DNA of 64,000 nt from Shimia sp049116215 (GCF_049116215.1 NZ_JAGDZB010000003.1:620001-684000); one strand, 5' to 3'; counted from the first letter of the stretch, positions 26,872-36,245 are shown. Notes: generated by a model from the sequence alone, not told the origin. A program made the numbers and translations.

Positions 26872-27474
26872 TTACTTCGCCAGATCGGCTGCTTGTGCAA
26901 CCCACTCAGGCTTCACTTTAACCGCATCAAAGCTCTCTACGTCAACTGCTGCCAGCTGGGCGTATGAGGTGATGCCTGCGTCTGCCAGTTTCTTGGCTGC
27001 GGCCGGACCAACACCAGTGATGGCGGTCAGATCGTCAGCTGCGGCTGCGGCAGGTGCTTCTGCTTTCTTGGCAGCTTTGGCAGGCTTGGCCGGTGCAGCA
27101 GCGGCAGGCGCGGATACGGAACCCGAACCGATAGCAGCTTTCACGCCGGATTTGTCTGCGCCGGAGGCCAGAATGTCGGTGATGCGAACCAGAGTCAGCT
27201 TCTGACGGTGGCCCACGGTGCGCTTGGAGCTGTGCTTACGACGACGCTTCACAAATTTGATCAGCTTTTCGCCTTTGATCTGGTCGATCACGTCGGCTTG
27301 TACAGCGGCACCTTCAACGAAAGGCGCTCCAACAACGGTGGTGTCACCGCCAACCATCAGCACGTCGTTGAATTGAATCTTTTCGCCAGCGTCTGCAGCC
27401 AGTTTTTCGACACGCAGGACGTCGCCTGCCTGTACTTTATACTGTTTGCCGCCGGTCTTCAGGACTGCGAACAT
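26872..27474 (-). CDS. rplU: 50S ribosomal protein L21 with C-terminal HhH extension
   Basis: Residues 1 to about 105 are a normal L21 (MFAVLKTGGKQYKV, KFVKRRRKHSSKRTVGHRQ). The protein then continues for nearly 100 more residues: an Ala/Pro/Lys-rich linker (about 115-146) and a helix-hairpin-helix-like module (147-200, with LTAITGVGPAAAKKLADAGI). E. coli L21 has 103 residues. The fusion is known from related roseobacter genomes, but the role of the extension is not established. GGA precedes the ATG by three bases; first gene of rplU-rpmA. Confidence 0.94.
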   Translation of the reverse strand: MFAVLKTGGKQYKVQAGDVLRVEKLAADAGEKIQFNDVLMVGGDTTVVGAPFVEGAAVQADVIDQIKGEKLIKFVKRRRKHSSKRTVGHRQKLTLVRITDILASGADKSGVKAAIGSGSVSAPAAAAPAKPAKAAKKAEAPAAAAADDLTAITGVGPAAAKKLADAGITSYAQLAAVDVESFDAVKVKPEWVAQAADLAK

Positions 27475-27669
27475 GTCCTATTCCTTCGATCTTATCGCGT
27501 CCTTTGGTCCCGCGGCCCGTAGGCTTTGGCGTTTTTGGCAGATGCCACCTCAAACAGCGCGCCCAGGTATGGGCTGTGTTACAAAAAATCAGGCGCAAAG
27601 TGCATACTTCACGCCAGATGGGCGCTTATCCTGTGGAAAACTGTTCAAGTCAAGGCGTTTTTGACAGTG

Positions 27670-28539
27670 CTACAGGTCCTGAACCGGCTGGATGTCGCCC
27701 ATACGCAGCGCCAGAGCTTCAAAGCGGTTGGACATAACCTCAAAATGCACCGCGTTCATCAACTCATACACGGTCATCATGTCCGGGTGCTCCAGAGCTT
27801 CGGTGTATTCGACCAATTCCTCAAGTGTGAAGTCGCGGTAGGTATAAGCTGCATTGGCCAGCGAGGCCGTCTCGATCGCGTCAGCCATCTCCTCCGCGTT
27901 CTCGTTCAACAGTGCGCGCAGCCCGTCCTCGTCGGTGCGCAGGTCAATCACCCCAGCATAAGACGCCGCCAGGATGAAACGGACCTGAATTTCGGTCATT
28001 GCCTGCGGGCCAATGTCATTTGGGTCAATCGCAACACTCATGCGGCGAAAGAGATCGATACGCGGATCGTCTTTGGCTTGTAGCTCTGCCAACATGGCGT
28101 TTCCAACTAAGTCCTTTTCCTCGTCATCCGCCATATGGCTGACATTTTCGACCTCCACCAGGCGTTGGCCGAGATCGGAGGCATAGAACGCCGCCGCGTG
28201 AGCCAACAAGCCATCGTCGAGAGTGGCCTCCAATATATCGAGTGCCCTGCCCTGCATCATTTCAGTGTCAAACACATCTTCTGCAACGGCAGTCCATTGC
28301 GCGCCAAAATCACCTTGATTCATGCCCAGCAAGTCCGGTGCGGACGTTGCGGACAAAGCAATTGAGTCAATCGCCACGTCAAAACCAGTGACTTTCAAAA
28401 ACGCTTGCACATTGTCCCGATCTGCGGCTTGCGCCATCGAGACCAGCACAAACAGGCTGGTCAAGGCTGACAATCCCAACAAGAGCAACTGATTTTTGAG
28501 AGGATCAAACGGGGCCGCGCGGGCAGAAGTCTTTTGCAT
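27670..28539 (-). CDS. Exported DUF2059-like protein
   Basis: A 289-residue protein with an N-terminal signal segment (hydrophobic run LLLLGLSALTSLFVLVSMAQA, about 17-38, cleavage after AQA). The helical mature part includes AAFYASDLGQRLVEVE, the pattern of DUF2059 proteins. No catalytic motif is evident. It appears to be a single-gene unit between rplU and tRNA-Ser. Confidence 0.7.
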   Translation of the reverse strand: MQKTSARAAPFDPLKNQLLLLGLSALTSLFVLVSMAQAADRDNVQAFLKVTGFDVAIDSIALSATSAPDLLGMNQGDFGAQWTAVAEDVFDTEMMQGRALDILEATLDDGLLAHAAAFYASDLGQRLVEVENVSHMADDEEKDLVGNAMLAELQAKDDPRIDLFRRMSVAIDPNDIGPQAMTEIQVRFILAASYAGVIDLRTDEDGLRALLNENAEEMADAIETASLANAAYTYRDFTLEELVEYTEALEHPDMMTVYELMNAVHFEVMSNRFEALALRMGDIQPVQDL

Positions 28540-28645
28540 GTCGCCAAGCTAAATCATTTGTTGCACAAAACAATACAAATCCCACTTGCGCCACATCACA
28601 ATCCCGATTAAACGACGCCCTCACACAGACCACGGTCTATCGGAC

Positions 28646-28735
28646 GGAGAGGTGCCGGAGTGGTCGAACGGGGCGGTCTCGAAAACCGTTGTCCCTTCAC
28701 GGGGACCCAGGGTTCGAATCCCTGTCTCTCCGCCA
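28646..28735 (+). tRNA. tRNA-Ser (anticodon CGA)
   Basis: 90-base cloverleaf with a long variable arm, as expected for serine. The anticodon loop is CTCGAAA, giving CGA (reads UCG). T-arm GGTTCGAATCC and an encoded 3' CCA are present. The 3' end is two bases from the stop codon of the converging gene. Confidence 0.95.
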
Positions 28736-28736
28736 C

Positions 28737-29786
28737 TTATTTCTTTAATGGTATCAATCTACTGACTTCTATCGCTTTGAGGGCTTCCAACGAGGGATCT
28801 TCGTCAAGGTCGCTCTCAGGCACGTCCAGACCGGCATTTGCGGCGATGGCGGAAAACTGCAGGGACACGACATAAGCCAACTCCGGATCAAACAGAACAC
28901 GTGCGGTCAGAACGTCTTCAATTGCCTTGCGGAGATCTGCGTCTCCGGCCCGAAAATGCATAGCCAATGCCTGCACTAGGGCGCTGTGGGTGTTATAAGT
29001 GTGGTTGGAACCGGACAAATGGGTCTCTGCCAGCCAACGCAAGCCGCGCTCGCCGTCAAGCTCGACCAAGCTCAACGCATATGCACCGAGCATGTCATTC
29101 TCATGGGCAATGCCTTGCGTGACCTTTGCTTTTAAAAACCCGCTTAACTCCGTCGTCGGCTGGGAAAAGCCCAAGAGAAGAATCCGGATTGCACGCAAAT
29201 CCATCTGGCTCGGGATATCAAGCTGAGCGCGCAATGTGTCGGCCTCAACCTGCAAGTCCAGCGCTTGCAAGGTGGCGTAATCCGCCAGGTCCAATTCCCT
29301 TAGCGCAAGCTCCCGTGCGCGCCTGTGTGGGTGATGCAGCAGCTCCCCAAAGAAGGTCGCGCGTGCTACAGGATCGTTTTGCCAAGACGACAATGCCTCC
29401 CAAATTCTTTGCAATAAAGGTTCAAACGCCGCATCAACCGTAACCAGACGATGCCACACCTCCGTTTCTGGATCCCGTGTAAACAAAACAGTCGCGTGTG
29501 GTTTCAGGCGCATCAATCGGCGCGTTGTGCTGTCCACAAGAAAAGGCAGCGAGCCAGCAGATGTCTCACCACGTAATTGACCGGTGATACTGAACGCGAA
29601 GGGCGTGGACTCGGACGGCCGCGCCAGAACCACGGTGTCCGCTCGCATAAGGCGCTCGACAATGGTGGGTTTGGGCTCGTACCCATGAAAGGCACAAGGC
29701 AAGGCTGCAGTGGCGAAACACATCCCAAACAGCGCCAGCCGACCAATTGAGATTGCTCGTATATTGCCCACGCGATCAAAAGCCAT
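28737..29786 (-). CDS. Hypothetical protein, possible helical-repeat protein
   Basis: About 349 residues if started at ATG 29786 (MAFDRVGNIR), overlapping the HupE-like gene by 11 bases; the frame is open to 29846. An N-terminal hydrophobic segment (LALFGMCFATAALPCAF) suggests export. The mature part has alternating helical pairs (for example REL-ALRELDLADYATLQ and AYALSLVELDGERGLRWLAE), reminiscent of HEAT-type repeats. I recognise no family. It is the third gene of an operon with a PpiC-like protein and a HupE/UreJ protein, and its stop almost touches tRNA-Ser. Confidence 0.65.
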   Translation of the reverse strand: MAFDRVGNIRAISIGRLALFGMCFATAALPCAFHGYEPKPTIVERLMRADTVVLARPSESTPFAFSITGQLRGETSAGSLPFLVDSTTRRLMRLKPHATVLFTRDPETEVWHRLVTVDAAFEPLLQRIWEALSSWQNDPVARATFFGELLHHPHRRARELALRELDLADYATLQALDLQVEADTLRAQLDIPSQMDLRAIRILLLGFSQPTTELSGFLKAKVTQGIAHENDMLGAYALSLVELDGERGLRWLAETHLSGSNHTYNTHSALVQALAMHFRAGDADLRKAIEDVLTARVLFDPELAYVVSLQFSAIAANAGLDVPESDLDEDPSLEALKAIEVSRLIPLKK

Positions 29787-30786
29787 AAATCCGTTCCACA
29801 AGCCAAAAAGTCGCGACGCCGCCAATCGCGTACCCCGCAACCACATTGGCGCGGCTGACCAATTGGTAAGATAGAAGGTTCAGGGCCCTCAAAAGCAGCT
29901 TTAGACCAAAACTGAGAGACAAAATCACAGCGACAAATACCAATTGGCCCGCCTCCACACCCAGATTAAAGGTCAACAATGCCAGCGCAATGTCAGATTC
30001 TGGCAGGCCGATATCCTGCAAGGCGCCGGCAAATCCCAATCCGTGGAGCAGACCAAAACAAAAGGCCACCACCCAAGGTGCACGCTCTGACAAGCGCAGG
30101 TGGACATCGTCCCGCTTTAGGATTTCAATCGCCAAAAACACCACCGAGAGCGCAATGATCGCCTCTACAGGCGGGCCGGGAATGGACACATGCCCCAAAG
30201 CCGCAAGTGCCAATGTTAAACTGTGGGCCACCGTGAACGCCGTGATCGCCCCGACCAATCGGCCTTTGCTTCGGATCAGCAAAACCAGCGCAAAGACAAA
30301 CAGAAGGTGATCCCAGCCTTCCAATATGTGTTCGAACCCAAGCACCGCGTAGGTCCAGCCAACTTGCAGGTGACTCTGAGATTTTGGAATTGTGAATTGC
30401 GTTTGGGTTGCGGTTAAACGGGATGTGGAAGGTGCTCCTTCCAAGGGTTGAAACCGGACTAGAACATCCGTGTTCTGCCGATCCAAACCGACGATGCGCA
30501 ACACCGCCCCCTGCATCCCCGTCGGGCACAACGCGGTCCACTGAGATTGCCAGGCAGCACCGTCAGACGCGGGGTCCGGCCCGGTATTCGGGGTGCATGA
30601 GGGCGGCAGCTGCACATCGATGTCCATCGGCATGTTGCGCACATCCGGCTTGCGCCAAAACACCGCAAAGGAACCTGCCTCCGTCTCCCGAATATCCAGA
30701 TATCCGGGGTCAAGTTCATGCGCATCGCCTTGCTGGGAAAATACTAGGAGGCTGACACAAAACAGAAGGTAGCGGAGCCAATTCAT
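29776..30786 (-). CDS. HupE/UreJ family membrane protein
   Basis: 336 residues: signal peptide (about 1-22), an extracytoplasmic domain (to about 145) and seven hydrophobic helices with the family signature HILEGWDHLLFVFAL and GLLHGLGFAGAL. HupE/UreJ proteins move nickel or related metals; this longer subgroup (signal peptide plus N-terminal domain) is often found next to a PpiC-type isomerase and its substrate is unproven. It overlaps the upstream ppiC-like gene by four bases. Confidence 0.82.
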   Translation of the reverse strand: MNWLRYLLFCVSLLVFSQQGDAHELDPGYLDIRETEAGSFAVFWRKPDVRNMPMDIDVQLPPSCTPNTGPDPASDGAAWQSQWTALCPTGMQGAVLRIVGLDRQNTDVLVRFQPLEGAPSTSRLTATQTQFTIPKSQSHLQVGWTYAVLGFEHILEGWDHLLFVFALVLLIRSKGRLVGAITAFTVAHSLTLALAALGHVSIPGPPVEAIIALSVVFLAIEILKRDDVHLRLSERAPWVVAFCFGLLHGLGFAGALQDIGLPESDIALALLTFNLGVEAGQLVFVAVILSLSFGLKLLLRALNLLSYQLVSRANVVAGYAIGGVATFWLVERIYGF

Positions 30787-31619
30787 TGGCCGATCCAGCT
30801 TTGCAATGTATCCGCATTGGGTCGAGACACTTTGTACGCCTCCAGAAGCGTGGCTTCCTGCGCCGCCCGCAGATCATTGGCAAGTGCACTGCGCCAGTCG
30901 GCCAACACAATATCTCGCACGTCTTTTAGGGCCGGTGTATGAGCGGGAATATAGTCATGCACCAAAACCACATGCAGCCCGAAGCCAGACTGTATCGGCC
31001 CGGACCACTTGCCAATTGGTGCTTGTTCCAACTGTGCAAAGACACCACGGCCAAAACTGCCATCCACCTGATTGATGCCTGCGTTGCTCAGCACAGGTTG
31101 TAACATAGACGACACCGTATCCTGTGGCTGCGTCTCGTCTGCATTCAGAGAGTCCAGAAGCGCGGCGACGTCCAGCAAGTCTGCTGGCACACCAATTTGC
31201 TCAAAACTCACCAAAGCCGGTGTTTGAAATTTGGAGCTGTGGTCCCGCAAGTGCTGCTCCAACACCGCATCCTCAGGAACTGCGGATTGCGCTGCCGAGG
31301 TCATGAGAAACGCCATTTTTTGCACCAATCGATTGCGCACCACGCCATCACCATTGTCCAGGCCCAGAGCGCGGGCCTCGCGCACCAAAACTTCGCTGCG
31401 CACATACTGATCCATCAATGCCTGCGCCTCATCAGAGCTCGGGCCACGTTGCATCTGCGCGTGAAACCGAGAAGCAAGAGCGGAAAACACCTGCTCGGAC
31501 ACAACAATTTCATCCGCTTCAGGGGCGTCTATTTGTTCAGTCTGTTGCACGGAAAACCAAACAAAAATGGCAGCTCCCAAAACAGCAAAGTGGAAAAATG
31601 GTTCTTTGTAAAAGGCCAT
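30783..31619 (-). CDS. Membrane-anchored PpiC-type peptidylprolyl isomerase
   Basis: 278 residues with one N-terminal membrane helix (about 9-26) and an extracytoplasmic chaperone-like helical region, then a parvulin-like domain (about 145-240; VSFEQIGVP, FGLHVVLVHDY). Probable folding helper for envelope proteins. It heads a three-gene operon with HupE/UreJ and a hypothetical protein, which suggests it assists a metal-transport or exported partner. Confidence 0.8.
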   Translation of the reverse strand: MAFYKEPFFHFAVLGAAIFVWFSVQQTEQIDAPEADEIVVSEQVFSALASRFHAQMQRGPSSDEAQALMDQYVRSEVLVREARALGLDNGDGVVRNRLVQKMAFLMTSAAQSAVPEDAVLEQHLRDHSSKFQTPALVSFEQIGVPADLLDVAALLDSLNADETQPQDTVSSMLQPVLSNAGINQVDGSFGRGVFAQLEQAPIGKWSGPIQSGFGLHVVLVHDYIPAHTPALKDVRDIVLADWRSALANDLRAAQEATLLEAYKVSRPNADTLQSWIGQ

Positions 31620-31860
31620 ATCGGTTCTCTAAATAGCGACGATCGGGGTGATTGTCCTATAGAATAGACCCTCTGTTGCATGTGAAAATCAAGCCTTTTC
31701 AAGGTCGTGCCCGCCAGTATCAAAGCCGGAAAAGTATTTTCAAATTTTCGGCGATACGTTGCGAGAGATCACAACACTCCATTAAGCAGCACAATGCTCT
31801 TAAACCCAACATTGATCCACCCGAAAGAAACAACACGAGGTTGACCGATAGTCACAAAGC

Positions 31861-31897
31861 AAAAAAGCCTCCAACCCGTTAAGGTTAGAGGCTTTTT
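31861..31897 (-). terminator. Terminator of tRNA-Asn
   Basis: On the minus strand GCCTCTAACC pairs with GGTTGGAGGC and six T follow. It begins two bases beyond the tRNA-Asn 3' end. Confidence 0.85.
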
Positions 31898-31898
31898 A

Positions 31899-31973
31899 TG
31901 GCTCCGGCGGTAGGGATCGAACCTACGACCAATTGATTAACAGTCAACTGCTCTACCGCTGAGCTACGCCGGA
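31899..31973 (-). tRNA. tRNA-Asn (anticodon GTT)
   Basis: 75-base cloverleaf on the minus strand. The acceptor stem TCCGGCG pairs with CGCCGGA; the anticodon loop CTGTTAA gives GTT. GGTTCGATCC T-arm and encoded CCA are present. A terminator follows directly. Confidence 0.95.
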
Positions 31974-32084
31974 ACATTTTGTATCTTTCAGAGTGTGTCT
32001 CTGAGGATGTGGCGGGGTATAACTTTGGTTTCCGGGGACGTCCAGTGGCTTTTTCAAAGTTTTTTGAATTTCCGCAAAAAAATT

Positions 32085-32999
32085 CTACAGAAGTTCGAAT
32101 ACCGCCTCTGCGCGTAGATCTCCAGCTGGTGAAACTTGGCTTTTTCCTTGCAAATCAACGAGGTGCGCAAAGACGTTACGCGTTGCAGCCGGCAGCAGTG
32201 CCGCTGGCGTATCCTTGTAAATCAAAGCAGCAAGGACTTCGGCAGTTGCCGGGCCGCGCTTGAGCGTCGACAGAATCTCGACCTCGCGAGACTTGCGGTG
32301 TGCCATCAGCCAATCCACCCGCTTTGTTGGGTTCTCAATGGGGGCACCATGTCCGGCATGAAACACGCGCCAAGGCCGCGCGCGCAGTTTCTCACAAGAC
32401 TGCATGAAATCCGTCAGATCGCCATCGGGGGGCGAAACCAGCGAGCTGGCCCAGCCCATCACATGATCGCCCACAAAACACATATCCCAAAAACCAAAAG
32501 CAATATGGTTGCCAAAATGACCTGGCGTGTGAATCACCTCAAGAGCCCAATCCGTACCTTCGATGAGATCACCGTCAGCCACCAAAATGTCTGGTGCAAA
32601 GTTGGCATCCACGCCCTCCCCGCCTCCTGCCAATCCGGTCTCGGCCAGTTTCTGCATGACTGCACTGCGTCCTGCGTCCGGCCCACCAAAGGCCAGAATC
32701 GGCGCGCCCGTTTTGGCTGACAGCGCCGCGGCCAGCGGCGAATGATCGAGATGGGCATGTGTGACACAGATATGCGTGATCGACTGCCCCGGTTTGATGG
32801 CCGCCAAGATCGCCTCCAAATGTGGCGCGCTGTCCGGGCCGGGATCAATCACCGCCAGATCAGCCGTCCCCACCAAATAGGTATTGGTGCCGCGAAAAGT
32901 CATTGGCGAAGGATTGGGTGCCAAAATGCGCCGCACCTTTGGCTCAAGCTCAACGGCAACGCCCGGTTCGGGGTTGAAAGCCAACATCTGCGCGTCCAT
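32085..32999 (-). CDS. MBL-fold metallo-hydrolase (LACTB2-like)
   Basis: 304 residues. The metal-binding motif THAHLDH is at 80-86, with later ligands in GHFGNH and the C-terminal GHGAPI. The N-terminal region NPSPMTFRGTNTYLVG and a C-terminal winged-helix module (about 225-300, HRKSREVEILSTLKRG) match the LACTB2-like subgroup, which includes RNases. No signal peptide. It is divergent from the sensor kinase at 33041. Confidence 0.85.
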   Translation of the reverse strand: MDAQMLAFNPEPGVAVELEPKVRRILAPNPSPMTFRGTNTYLVGTADLAVIDPGPDSAPHLEAILAAIKPGQSITHICVTHAHLDHSPLAAALSAKTGAPILAFGGPDAGRSAVMQKLAETGLAGGGEGVDANFAPDILVADGDLIEGTDWALEVIHTPGHFGNHIAFGFWDMCFVGDHVMGWASSLVSPPDGDLTDFMQSCEKLRARPWRVFHAGHGAPIENPTKRVDWLMAHRKSREVEILSTLKRGPATAEVLAALIYKDTPAALLPAATRNVFAHLVDLQGKSQVSPAGDLRAEAVFELL

Positions 33000-33040
33000 G
33001 GTCTTCCTCTCTGAGAGTGGTCTTACGGCAAGGTGTACGC

Positions 33041-34363
33041 ATGTTTTTTAAGTGGCTCAAACGCTATATGCCACGCAGCCTTTATGGCCGTGCTGCGCTG
33101 ATCCTTGTGGTGCCGGTTGTGCTGCTGCAACTGGTTGTGTCTTTTGGCTTGATCACCCGGCATTTTGAAGGCGTCACCGAACAAATGACCCATGCGGTGA
33201 CCCGTGAAGTGCTGTTGGTGCTGGAAGGCATCGACAACCAGGACGAGGTGCCAGAGGCCTTGCCCGTTGTGTTGAATGTGCTTGATATGGACATCGACTA
33301 TAGTGACGAGGTCCGAACCAAAGACACACGCGTTTGGTACGATTTTTCCGCGTTCATCATTTCTCGCGAGTTTCGCAGGTTCTTACCCGGAGTGACAGCA
33401 GTAGAACTGGCAGAAAAAGGCCAGGTCGACCTGCATTTGCAACGCCCCGAAGGCAACCTTGTTGTCCGGTTCGATCGACGACGTGTTTCCGCTTCAAATT
33501 CCCACCAACTCTTTGTGAATATGGTTTTTTTCGGCGCACTCCTGACGTTTGTCGCCTATCTCTATTTGCGCAACCAGCTGCGACCGATCAAGCGCTTGGC
33601 CGCGGCTTCCGAAGCTTTTGGACGTGGACAAAGTGTGCCGTATTCGCCAGGTGGCGCAGTGGAAGTGCGCGCAGCTGGCAGCGCCTTTCTGGACATGCGC
33701 GCGCGCATCGAGCGGCAAATTGAGCAGCGCACTTTACTCCTATCAGGTGTCAGCCACGACCTGCGCACCCCCTTGACCCGTTTTAAGTTGGGAGTTTCGC
33801 TGCTGGACGACGAGGATCGCGAACCTTTGGAGCGCGACATTGAAGATATGCAGCGCATGCTTGATGCCTTCTTGAGCTTTGCCCGTGGCGCTTATGAAGA
33901 CGACAGCGAACAGGTGGATGCGGTTGGATTTGTAGAAAATGTGGTTCAGGACTTTACCCGATCAGGGGACGATGTGACCATCCACGAGCTTGATGGCCAC
34001 GGCATGGTGTCATTACGTCCCGTGGCCGTTCGGCGGGCAATCGAAAATCTGATTGGAAATGCGGTGCGTTACGCCAATCGCGCCGAAGTGTCCGTTCAGA
34101 TTACCGATCGCTATTTACGTGTGCGCATTGAAGACGACGGACCTGGCATTTCACCAGATCAACGCGTGGAGGCGCTCAAGCCTTTTGCGCGGTTGGAACC
34201 GGGGCGCAATCAAAACAAAGGCATGGGCGTTGGGCTTGGCTTGTCTATCGCCGCAGATGTGGCTCGGGCCCATGGCGGAATCCTTCGATTGGGGCAAAGT
34301 GAACGGCTTGGCGGATTGCGCGCGGACTTGGTTCTGGGACGCTCTTACTCACCTTCTTCTTAA
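33041..34363 (+). CDS. EnvZ/RstB-like sensor histidine kinase
   Basis: 440 residues with two membrane helices (about 13-35 and 163-183) around a periplasmic sensor loop, a HAMP domain, HisKA with SHDLRTPLTRFKLG, and HATPase with NLIGNAVRYAN, DDGPGI and GVGLGLSI. The SHDLRTPLTR box is that of EnvZ. I start at ATG 33041; the frame extends to 33017. No response-regulator gene is adjacent in the window, so the partner is elsewhere. Confidence 0.88.
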   Translation: MFFKWLKRYMPRSLYGRAALILVVPVVLLQLVVSFGLITRHFEGVTEQMTHAVTREVLLVLEGIDNQDEVPEALPVVLNVLDMDIDYSDEVRTKDTRVWYDFSAFIISREFRRFLPGVTAVELAEKGQVDLHLQRPEGNLVVRFDRRRVSASNSHQLFVNMVFFGALLTFVAYLYLRNQLRPIKRLAAASEAFGRGQSVPYSPGGAVEVRAAGSAFLDMRARIERQIEQRTLLLSGVSHDLRTPLTRFKLGVSLLDDEDREPLERDIEDMQRMLDAFLSFARGAYEDDSEQVDAVGFVENVVQDFTRSGDDVTIHELDGHGMVSLRPVAVRRAIENLIGNAVRYANRAEVSVQITDRYLRVRIEDDGPGISPDQRVEALKPFARLEPGRNQNKGMGVGLGLSIAADVARAHGGILRLGQSERLGGLRADLVLGRSYSPSS

Positions 34364-34420
34364 AGGATTTTTAGCCCTGGGCAGGTAAGCCGGAGAGGAC
34401 CTTCCTGTTTCCGTGAGTCT

Positions 34421-35122
34421 GTGATGATCCGCACCCGCGCCCATCTTGCCTTTTTTGCCTTCGGGTGGACTGTGGTAGCCGTTGTGCTGAGCTTAGTGCT
34501 GTCGTTCACGGCACTTGGCCTCACTCCAAGCCTGCGCAATGCCGTCGTCGCCGTGACTGTTCCTGCAATTGTAACGCCTTTTGTAACTCTTCTGTCCGGG
34601 CGGATGATGATGAGATTGCATCGAATGTCGCAAAAATTGCAACACGCGGTGGACCATGATGCATTGACCTCGACTGTAACGCGTCAATATTTTTTCGATA
34701 AATTACGAAGCCTTGACAGCGAAACATCATCCACCATTCTGCTGATCGACATCGACCAGTTTCGTGACATCAATGACTCCCATGGACATTATGTCGGGGA
34801 CATTGTGCTGCGAGAAACAGCACATCGCTTGATCAACAACACGCGCCGAGACGACCTTGTGGCGCGTTTTGGGTGTGAGGAATTTATTGTGCTGCTACCA
34901 GACACCACGCCAAAAGACGCGCTGCATGTGGCCGAGCGTATGCGCGCCACTGTGGCACGTACCCCAATTCGGACGTCAATCAGCAAAATCCCCGTCACCG
35001 TCAGCATCGGCATCGGTCATTTGGGGCCGGATAGCGACTGCAAAGCGGCGATGCAGGAAGCAGATGATGCGCTTTACGTCGCCAAAACTGCAGGCTGCAA
35101 CTTGGTCAAATCTGCGGCCTGA
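34421..35122 (+). CDS. GGDEF-domain diguanylate cyclase-like protein with GCEEF site
   Basis: 233 residues from GTG 34421 (ATG at 34424 is equally possible). Two N-terminal membrane helices (about 9-31 and 40-60) are followed by a GGDEF domain with DIDQFRDINDSHGHYVGD (110-127). The signature is GCEEF (151-155): Cys replaces the second Gly. An inhibitory I-site RxxD is kept at 142-145 (RRDD). It may make cyclic di-GMP, but the substitution could reduce activity or leave it as a receptor. It lies downstream of the EnvZ-like kinase, same strand. Confidence 0.82.
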   Translation: MMIRTRAHLAFFAFGWTVVAVVLSLVLSFTALGLTPSLRNAVVAVTVPAIVTPFVTLLSGRMMMRLHRMSQKLQHAVDHDALTSTVTRQYFFDKLRSLDSETSSTILLIDIDQFRDINDSHGHYVGDIVLRETAHRLINNTRRDDLVARFGCEEFIVLLPDTTPKDALHVAERMRATVARTPIRTSISKIPVTVSIGIGHLGPDSDCKAAMQEADDALYVAKTAGCNLVKSAA

Positions 35123-35216
35123 TCCTGCAGTACATCCTTGCGTGCGCAACTTTACAGCCTGAACAGGAAAGGATAGCTGTCATGCGATAACAGGCGACCG
35201 ACAAAAAGGACGAGTC

Positions 35217-36245
35217 ATGCGCATTGGCAACCGCGAAATTGGCCCCAACCACCCTCCCCTTGTGATCGCCGAAATTGGCATCAACCACGGCGGCGACCTA
35301 TCAGTTGCCAAAGAGATGGTACGCCTCGCGGCGCTGTCTGGCTGCGAAATGGTCAAGCACCAGACCCATTTTGTTGACGACGAAATGACGGATGAGGCCA
35401 AAGGGATTTTTCCGCCCAATGCCGATGTGTCGATCTGGGAAGTGATGGAGCAATGTGCGCTGTCCGCCGAAGACGAGCTGGAGTTGAAGCGCTACACCGA
35501 AGAGCTGGGAATGATTTTCATCTCCACGCCGTTTTCCCGGCGCGCTGCGGACTTTCTTGCTGATGCAGGTGTGCCTGCGTTCAAGATTGGCTCTGGAGAG
35601 GCGGACAACTTGCCGCTGATCCGCCACATCGCGTCCTTTGGAAAACCTGTGATCATGTCCACAGGAATGCAGACCATCGACACCATGCGCCGCTCTGTGG
35701 CGATCCTCGAAGAAGCTGGCATTGAATACGCGCTTTTGGAATGCACCAACCTTTATCCGTCGCCGCCTGAGATTGTTTCCCTGCGAGGCGTCACTGATTT
35801 GAAAGAGGCGTTTCCCAACGCAATTGTAGGCTTCTCCGACCACTCGATTGGACCGGACATGGCGTTGGCGTCTGTAGCGCTGGGGGCTTGTATTCTGGAG
35901 CGGCACTACACCGATACACGTTATCGCCAAGGTCCGGATATCATCAACTCGATGGACCCATCCGAGCTGCGCCATATCATTGAGCGTTCTCGCGAGATCT
36001 GGATTGCGGCCAACAACCCAAAACAACGCACCGAGGCGGAAGAGTCGGTTTATGCCTTTGCCCGCGCGTCTGTAGTCGCCGACAAGGATCTGCCAGCGGG
36101 TCACGTCATTGGCGAGCAAGACATCTGGGCCCGCCGTCCAGGGTCCGGTGAAATTCCGGGCTATGACTTTGACAAAGTTGTCGGCAGGACTCTCACCCGC
36201 GCGGTAACACGCAACACACAACTGAAGTGGGAAGATCTTTCTTGA
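35217..36245 (+). CDS. neuB: N-acetylneuraminate synthase family protein NeuB
   Basis: Condenses an N-acylated hexosamine (ManNAc or a relative) with phosphoenolpyruvate to give a nine-carbon 2-keto acid. 342 residues: TIM barrel with AEIGINHGGD, KHQTHF and KIGSGE, then a C-terminal SAF (antifreeze-like) domain from about 280 (VADKDLPAGHVIGEQDIWARRPG). Whether the product is Neu5Ac, legionaminate or another nonulosonate cannot be settled; the window has no recognisable leg/pse-specific genes. Followed by a GT25 gene sharing its stop region. Confidence 0.88.
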   Translation: MRIGNREIGPNHPPLVIAEIGINHGGDLSVAKEMVRLAALSGCEMVKHQTHFVDDEMTDEAKGIFPPNADVSIWEVMEQCALSAEDELELKRYTEELGMIFISTPFSRRAADFLADAGVPAFKIGSGEADNLPLIRHIASFGKPVIMSTGMQTIDTMRRSVAILEEAGIEYALLECTNLYPSPPEIVSLRGVTDLKEAFPNAIVGFSDHSIGPDMALASVALGACILERHYTDTRYRQGPDIINSMDPSELRHIIERSREIWIAANNPKQRTEAEESVYAFARASVVADKDLPAGHVIGEQDIWARRPGSGEIPGYDFDKVVGRTLTRAVTRNTQLKWEDLS

